NCBI GenBank assembly: GCA_964019695.1 | Contig: OZ026516.1 | Span: forward strand, 84,089,188 to 84,153,187 | DNA: 64,000 nt | Source: Loripinus fragilis | Lineage: Eukaryota > Mollusca > Bivalvia > Lucinida > Lucinidae | Direction: 5' to 3' | Program-made: the position numbers and the translations under genes | The notes under the pieces: model-generated | The model's input: only the letters and a program-made list of their open reading frames with translations | Told to the model about the DNA's origin: nothing | Database searches by the model: none | In this document: positions 59,113 to 64,000 of the stretch, piece by piece | Position numbering within the stretch: the stretch's first letter is position 1 | Layout: every line of letters begins with the position of its first letter

Positions 59113-60725
59113 GCTTAAAAAATGACATCAGTTTTAACCTATGCTCTGCTGAACAATATGTCTCTCTCGCTACTTTTTCAACCAGTTTGAACAGTCATAT
59201 GGTTTCATTTCTTACAATAGCTTTACATGTGGATTGAAAAAAAAACAGTGATGATCCAGATCAGCTGGCTCAAAGCCAGCTAATCTGGATATACACAGTT
59301 TACTGAAGTTGTCTGATGATGGCTTAGCAGTAAAGGGTTATTCTTGCATAGAAGTCTATTTGTATAGCTGTTTACACCCATTGTCAAATGAACAAAAATC
59401 CATGTTCAAATCAGGAGATTCACGTGCTGCTTGAGCATAGGTCTGAATTTGAATATACTTAAAATGAGCCCTGCATTATTTGCATGACGTTATATTACGG
59501 AAAGCATTGCGGACCAGACTGATCATTTCGCCGATGTTTTTGTTCACGAAAACGTTGCGAACGGTTATGACGTTGTGACGACGTTATGACGTTCGAACGT
59601 GCACAGCCGACGCCAACTTGTTTAGAAAAATCCAGTGTAAGAAAATGGACAATTTAATGTTTTAGCAGCGTTTTCAGTGCGAATTGGGCTGGAATAAGGT
59701 AAAATATGCAAGAATAACGATCACACATGTTTGTTTCATTGCATTAACTCTTGCCGGCTCCCTAGGATGATGTTGAACACTCGGCGTATCGGCCTCGTGT
59801 TCAAACAGCATCCTTGGGAACTGGCAAATGTTAATGCATAAAAAAAAAACATGTGTGATCCCTATAATATTAAATCAAGCAAAAAATCATGGGAAATGAC
59901 AAGGAAGTGGTATTGCAATCACAGCCAAACTATATTGCACCACGAAGAAGACACATAAGAACATAGGTAAACTAACAAGTCTTATACACAAACAAGAACA
60001 AAATAAGTAAAGCACCTAGCTCCTTCTTCCCAGCAGCCCCCTCTCCGATAAGAGTGTGTATTCCAAGATTATATTTCTTATTTCACAACCTGTGGGTACT
60101 CTATTTAAGATTATTTTTCGTATTTCTCAACCTGTGGGTGCTCTATAGAATCGGCTCAAAGAGATGGGCAGTTCTTTTGAGCGGCCAAAACATATGTTTA
60201 AACTCATGAAAAAAAATGCAATTTACGCTAAAAACGTTTGCTCATCAAGTGGTGCGTGACTAAAATGGCCCACTGAATACATGCTGGAAAAGCAAAGGCT
60301 TAAGTGATCGTACATCTTAGCGCCCTCACTGCTTGTACACACAAAGTAGGGATGTAGAGGAAAGATCAGGTCAACGTCAAGACCATTCACCCCACTAGAT
60401 AGCTGTGTATTCATATGTCATAGTACCAAGGTCTTAAAATTTAGCCAGATAATGTCACGTGACATTTTCTCTCTACATAAATAAAAGCCGAAAAATGTAA
60501 ATCAAACTATCAGCTCGCCACCGCAACACCATTCGACAGTTTAGCTGGCAAGCGAATAATAGACCACTTTTATATGCCTATTTGGTGCCCACTGTCAGTG
60601 GGTTGTACCTGGTTCATTTATTTCATTACAAAATGTTTATTTGAATTGATTGTGGTTTAATTATGAAACTTTCAATAAGTTAACAATTGGTTAGTAATAG
60701 GGTCAATATCTAGCCAGAAAATTAT
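59113..60725. other. Downstream of the sulfotransferase
   Basis: No gene. It has a GATCCAGATCAGCTGGCT / AGCCAGCTAATCTGGATA stem-loop at 59255-59300, a stem pair at about 59750-59830 (GCCGGCTCCCTAGGATGATG / inverse CATCCTTGGGAACTGGC), and a family C-like hairpin at 60055-60205. Confidence 0.45.
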
Positions 60726-60960
60726 GGGCCTAGACGCGGGAAACCTTGTATTTGGCGGTTTGTTAAGACCAAAGCCATATACTAGCCTGCGCATTTGCGC
60801 AGTCTGATCGGCACCTTTGTTATCGCTAATTAAAAACTATCATGTATCAAAACTTGCCACTAGGGAAATTTCAATTTTCTAGGTTGTCTGTAGCTGAGCA
60901 GGTTGGTTTGGTATGACCTGATCTGAAACCCAGAAGACAGGGTTTCTCACGTCGCAGCCC
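60726..60960. repeat. TIR MITE (GAGAAAACC ends), copy 2
   Basis: GGGCCTAGACGCGGGAAACC at the left and CAGAAGACAGGGTTTCTCAC, GTCGCAGCCC at the right. The inner GCGCATTTGCGCAGTCTGATC matches copy 1. Confidence 0.65.
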
Positions 60961-61002
60961 ATTTACCATTTATAAATGACACCCAGGTGGCTGCCACTCC
61001 CA

Positions 61003-61371
61003 GGGGGGGGGGGGGGGGGGGTACTCTAATTTTTTCTTCATACGTAGGCTGGGGCCAAGCATCTACTGTTCACCCAAAAAAATATCAGGAATTTCAAGCA
61101 CCCCAAAAAATATTTAAAATTTTAGCAACCCAAAAAATATCCCCCATTCTGTACCTTGACCTTAATAAAAGACCCTAAAATGCATAGAAATGACCTCTAA
61201 ATATAGTCCAATTTTGTGATGACCCCAAAAATCTTCATACCCCCAAATAATTCATTTTTCTGAACACCTCCCCCCAAAAAAAAAATAAATAAAAATAATA
61301 ATGAAATTCAAAATATAGAACCCCAAAAAGTGGCCCAGCCTACGTATGTATGAAAATATCAGAGTACCCCC
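61003..61371. repeat. TIR MITE with G-run end and CCCCAAAAA array
   Basis: A run of 19 G then TACTCTAATTTTTTCTTCAT, ACGTAGGCTGGG at the left; CCCAGCCTACGTATGTATGA, AGAGTACCCCC at the right. The interior repeats (C)CCCAAAAA(ATAT) at least six times. Confidence 0.7.
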
Positions 61372-61482
61372 TGTGCTGCCACTGTGGTCAATTCTAAGGT
61401 AGTGATTCTGAGATTGTTAGTTAATTGTTTGTTGCTGTTCCTATAACGTGTAGGTTTTGTGTTTAGTCCCCGTTTTGTAACA

Positions 61483-61716
61483 TGAGCTGTCACATGAGAT
61501 TTCCACCAATGTGGTATGTGTGACCAGCAAAGGCTCAGACCAGCCTGCGCATATGCGCAGTCTGATCAGAGCCTTTGCTAGTCGCTTGAATATTCTAATA
61601 ATATTAAGCTACTGACAAACATCATTTGGAGTTTCTAAGCTTAAAAGCAGGCTGCATAGGATTGTCTGTGTCTATTCATATCAAAATGCAACATTGTTGG
61701 AAATCCTATGCAATGT
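61483..61716 (+). repeat. MITE family B, copy 5
   Basis: TGAGCTGTCACATGAGATTTC, CACCAATGTGGTATGTG, inner GCGCATATGCGCAGTCTGATC, right end ACATTGTTGGAAATCCTATG. Preceded by a piece of the retroelement 3' repeat (61380-61470). Confidence 0.75.
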
Positions 61717-62336
61717 AGTTCTTTGTGTGCTTTCTAGTTTGGCAACTGTCTCGCTAAGGAATTAAGAGCTGATTGCATGGCTTATTGATTTTATCTTTCT
61801 TTTAAGCGTGTTTTGCTAGTATTCTAATACCCTTCCTCTTGGTACCATAGACTGGTCTGTGATTGTGGCATTTCTTGTCTTATTCACTTATTTTGTAGAC
61901 ATGGTATATAAAAAGTGAGCAACTAAATCACAATAAAATGTAGTCTGCACAGTAAACCAGGTAATGACGTTTCCATAGCCCATTTAACATTTAGCCCTTT
62001 TCATTAGCCATACTGGTAAACAGAGATTTGAGCAAACAGTGAAGAAACTTCAAAAACAGAAATTTTGAAATTTTGACCTGTTACCCCTTTGAATGCAAAA
62101 CTAACAATTCCATTTATTGTGTCAGTATGTACAGGAAAAACGTCAGATTGAAAAAGGTTATAAGCTTTATATTACGTTGGGTAACCACAGTTGCAATGAT
62201 CCAAATGCTATAATACTAATCATCTTGAAGACAAAAAGGCAAAGGCTCTACTGCATACCTATAAAAAGTAAGTGATTACAATCAGGAAATACAATCACAC
62301 ACTCATTAGTATCACAATACAGTACAAGTGTGTACA
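61717..62336. other. Non-coding, nothing recognised
   Basis: Contains a short retroelement 3'-repeat continuation (to about 61890) and otherwise nothing supportable. Confidence 0.4.
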
Positions 62337-62386
62337 TACATACATACATACATACATACATACATACATACATACATACATACATA
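62337..62386. repeat. CATA microsatellite
   Basis: About 12 perfect CATA (TATG on minus) units. Confidence 0.95.
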
Positions 62387-62508
62387 ACTTTTAAAAACAA
62401 AATAACAAAACGCGCAGGTAAAAGAAACAATATAATCTAATGGTGTCGATCCACTGCTTGTTTCGAACAAGGCTCCATTTGAGATGTGAAGTATTGTGCA
62501 TTAGTTTT

Positions 62509-62860
62509 CATGCGCGAATCCAGAAAGTTCTGTCAAGATTGGTGGGGGTCGGGGTCCAGGTCTAAAATTTTGACTTTTTTGGTTTTTTAGTCATCACAAA
62601 TTATTTTACAGAGAGGAGAGGGAGTACGTACTAGTCTTCTTTAAAAACATATACCCAGTTAAAAAATGAGCCAATATCTGACCACCAGCAAATGGCGTAT
62701 CTCTGGCTAGCCAATGGTGGTCCAACACTGAATGCTTACTGGGTAGCTTCGTGATTTTCCAGTGGTTTTCATACCAGTGCTCCTAAGGAAGCCTACAGAT
62801 TTGTGGTTTTCAAGGAGAGTCTGTGATGCTTGGGCCCCCACGCCTCTGCGTCTGCGCATG
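62509..62860. repeat. MITE family A, diverged copy
   Basis: Starts CATGCGCGAATCCAGAAAGT, ends GCGTCTGCGCATG, with the hairpin-family segment CCACCAGCAAATGGCG...GGCTAGCCAATGGTGG inside. Confidence 0.6.
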
Positions 62861-63548
62861 AACCTTTTTTAATATTTTGACAAGCAGTATAGACCCTGAT
62901 TCGATGCCCTAAAGTTTTAGGTTAAGTTTAATACTTTTGGAAATTTTGACATGTGACCCCTCACTATAATTATGTATTGAACCATCCAAGTAAGTAAGGG
63001 TGCAAAAATCAGGAATCGATACAATCAAGTACCACACCTGACCCAGGATACCAAATGAGAAAGTGACAAACGCACAGTTAGACACCACAAACGAGAGCCA
63101 AGAGATTAGCCTTTTCCCAGCAGGTGACCACAAGGCACATATAAACAGACACACACAAAGGCATCGTTAACACAAGAAGAGAAACATAAAAGATCCACAA
63201 AAGAAGTACCGCCTGGAAGGGTCAGTAAAACATTTTACTGGAGGACTTAAAGCGGTTTTATGGCGCACCAAACTCACCCTTAATTCAGATGTGGATCAAG
63301 ACAGATAGATATTTGGTTTGCATGAAACCTTTTTATATTTATCCACCGTGTGTGTAAGTGCCATGGTTGCTTTAATATTATCATTATTTCATGCTGGTTG
63401 TACATTTGCTTGCATGGTGATAAGCTGTGTCATGCTTAAGCCTACATTATGCTTCAGACTGTCATGTTATAAGTTTTGAATATAGTATAGCTTGGAATGT
63501 GTTCAAAATGTATGTTTTGTGCCAAACTTTGTATTTTTCTGTTACAGT
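62861..63548. other. Non-coding, 3' side of the right-edge gene
   Basis: 62985-63110 carries the dispersed repeat with CAGGAATCGATACAATCAAG, also seen at about 34705 and (inverted) 18960. This region should include the 3' UTR of the minus-strand gene at 63549, but no poly(A) signal is clear. Confidence 0.45.
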
Positions 63549-63782
63549 CTACATGTTTTCAAGAGTAACTCTCTGCTGTTGAAAATAATCAGCCAGTTGG
63601 TTTAGAACGCCTCTATCTTTCCCCTCGAGTATGTTGTCACATTTCTTGAAGTGATTTGGAAGTTTTCCACTTCTTAGAACATTTTCACAATCTTTCAACA
63701 TATCAACCACTCTATCACCAAAATTTACTTTGTCCCAGTAGCCACTTTTGCGACGCTTCCCAATCATGTTGAATAGTTGGTG
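63549..63782 (-). CDS. Terminal exon of an unrecognised gene
   Basis: Strong acceptor on the minus strand (TTTATTTCTTTTGCAG at 63783), then an open frame HQLFNMIGKRRKSGYWDKVN, FGDRVVDMLKDCENVLRSGK, LPNHFKKCDNILEGKDRGVL, ending RVTLENM and TAG at 63551-63549. Composition is charged, mostly helical-looking and soluble, with no membrane segment. The reading phase relative to the upstream exon is assumed. I do not recognise the family; upstream exons lie right of base 64000. Confidence 0.55.
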   Translation of the reverse strand, partial: HQLFNMIGKRRKSGYWDKVNFGDRVVDMLKDCENVLRSGKLPNHFKKCDNILEGKDRGVLNQLADYFQQQRVTLENM

Positions 63783-63838
63783 CTGCAAAAGAAATAAAAG
63801 AATGTATAAAAAAATTGATTATACCAGACTGCTTAATT

Positions 63839-64000
63839 AAACAATCACAACTTATTCGTTCATCACCAACAGAAATCTAGCTTTGACTGCTAAGTTATCA
63901 AAACAAAGTTATCGATATCATAAACTTTTTAAAACATTTTCTAAATTCTACCACCGACGCGCAGAGTTCATTGTCAACTACAATATTTGTATAAAAACTC
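63839..64000 (+). pseudogene. Retroelement fragment cut by window edge
   Basis: NRNLALTAKLSKQSYRYHKL, FKTFSKFYHRRAEFIVNYNI in the plus frame matches residues NRNLFLTAKLLKQGYRYHKI... of the 42018-42600 fragment. The preceding SQLIR piece is in a shifted frame. It is truncated by the window end. Confidence 0.65.

Overview
This is animal nuclear DNA: AT-rich, intron-rich and dominated by transposable elements. Both recognisable genes are metazoan, and the repeat load (tRNA-derived SINEs, LINE scraps, Tc1/mariner relics, many hairpin MITEs with G/C homopolymers) resembles a bivalve mollusc genome. The bivalve assignment is an inference from repeat style and protein similarity. There are no prokaryotic operons, no CRISPR array and no intact viral gene.

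Region 1 (about 5.3-17.9 kb, minus strand) holds most of an SPSB3-type gene, a SPRY/SOCS-box ubiquitin-ligase adaptor. Coding exons are 17912-17642, 9120-8933 and 5562-5334. All have canonical splice sites and compatible phases. The last exon(s), which should carry the end of the SPRY domain and the SOCS box, were not found and probably lie left of base 1. The 5' flank has a perfect 20-bp palindrome and a roughly 300-bp CCTA/CCCA simple repeat.

Region 2 (18-24.7 kb) is intergenic. It contains a decayed minus-strand LINE (19.3-20.7 kb) and a decayed Tc1-like transposase (21.6-22.25 kb).

Region 3 (24.8-59.1 kb, plus strand) is one long gene for a cytosolic sulfotransferase (SULT family). Six coding exons lie at 24772-24976, 27029-27106, 36833-37074, 38595-38695, 40072-40285 and 58994-59112. 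Exon 2 is one base short, which creates an in-frame stop, so the gene is either disrupted or carries a homopolymer sequence error. Intron 2 is filled by an 8.7-kb foldback element with other elements nested in it. Intron 5 (18.7 kb) holds a 2-kb Tc1-like insertion, a head-to-tail tandem pair of 2.64-kb TIR elements, and a truncated copy of a SWIM zinc-finger/YqaJ-family gene that has itself been invaded by a LINE.

Region 4 (59.1-64 kb) is MITE-rich. It ends with the minus-strand last exon of an unrecognised gene (63782-63549) and a retroelement fragment cut by the window edge.

The most notable recurring pattern is that several TIR elements unrelated in sequence share one design: inverted ends plus a short motif repeated many times near the ends. 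The motifs are GTGGTAGTT, AACCGKG, GTAAC[A]TACGTTAC, GTAAGATACGTTAC, TGGTCAAT/TCGATTG and GGGGTTCATCGGACA. No intact transposase was seen in any of them.
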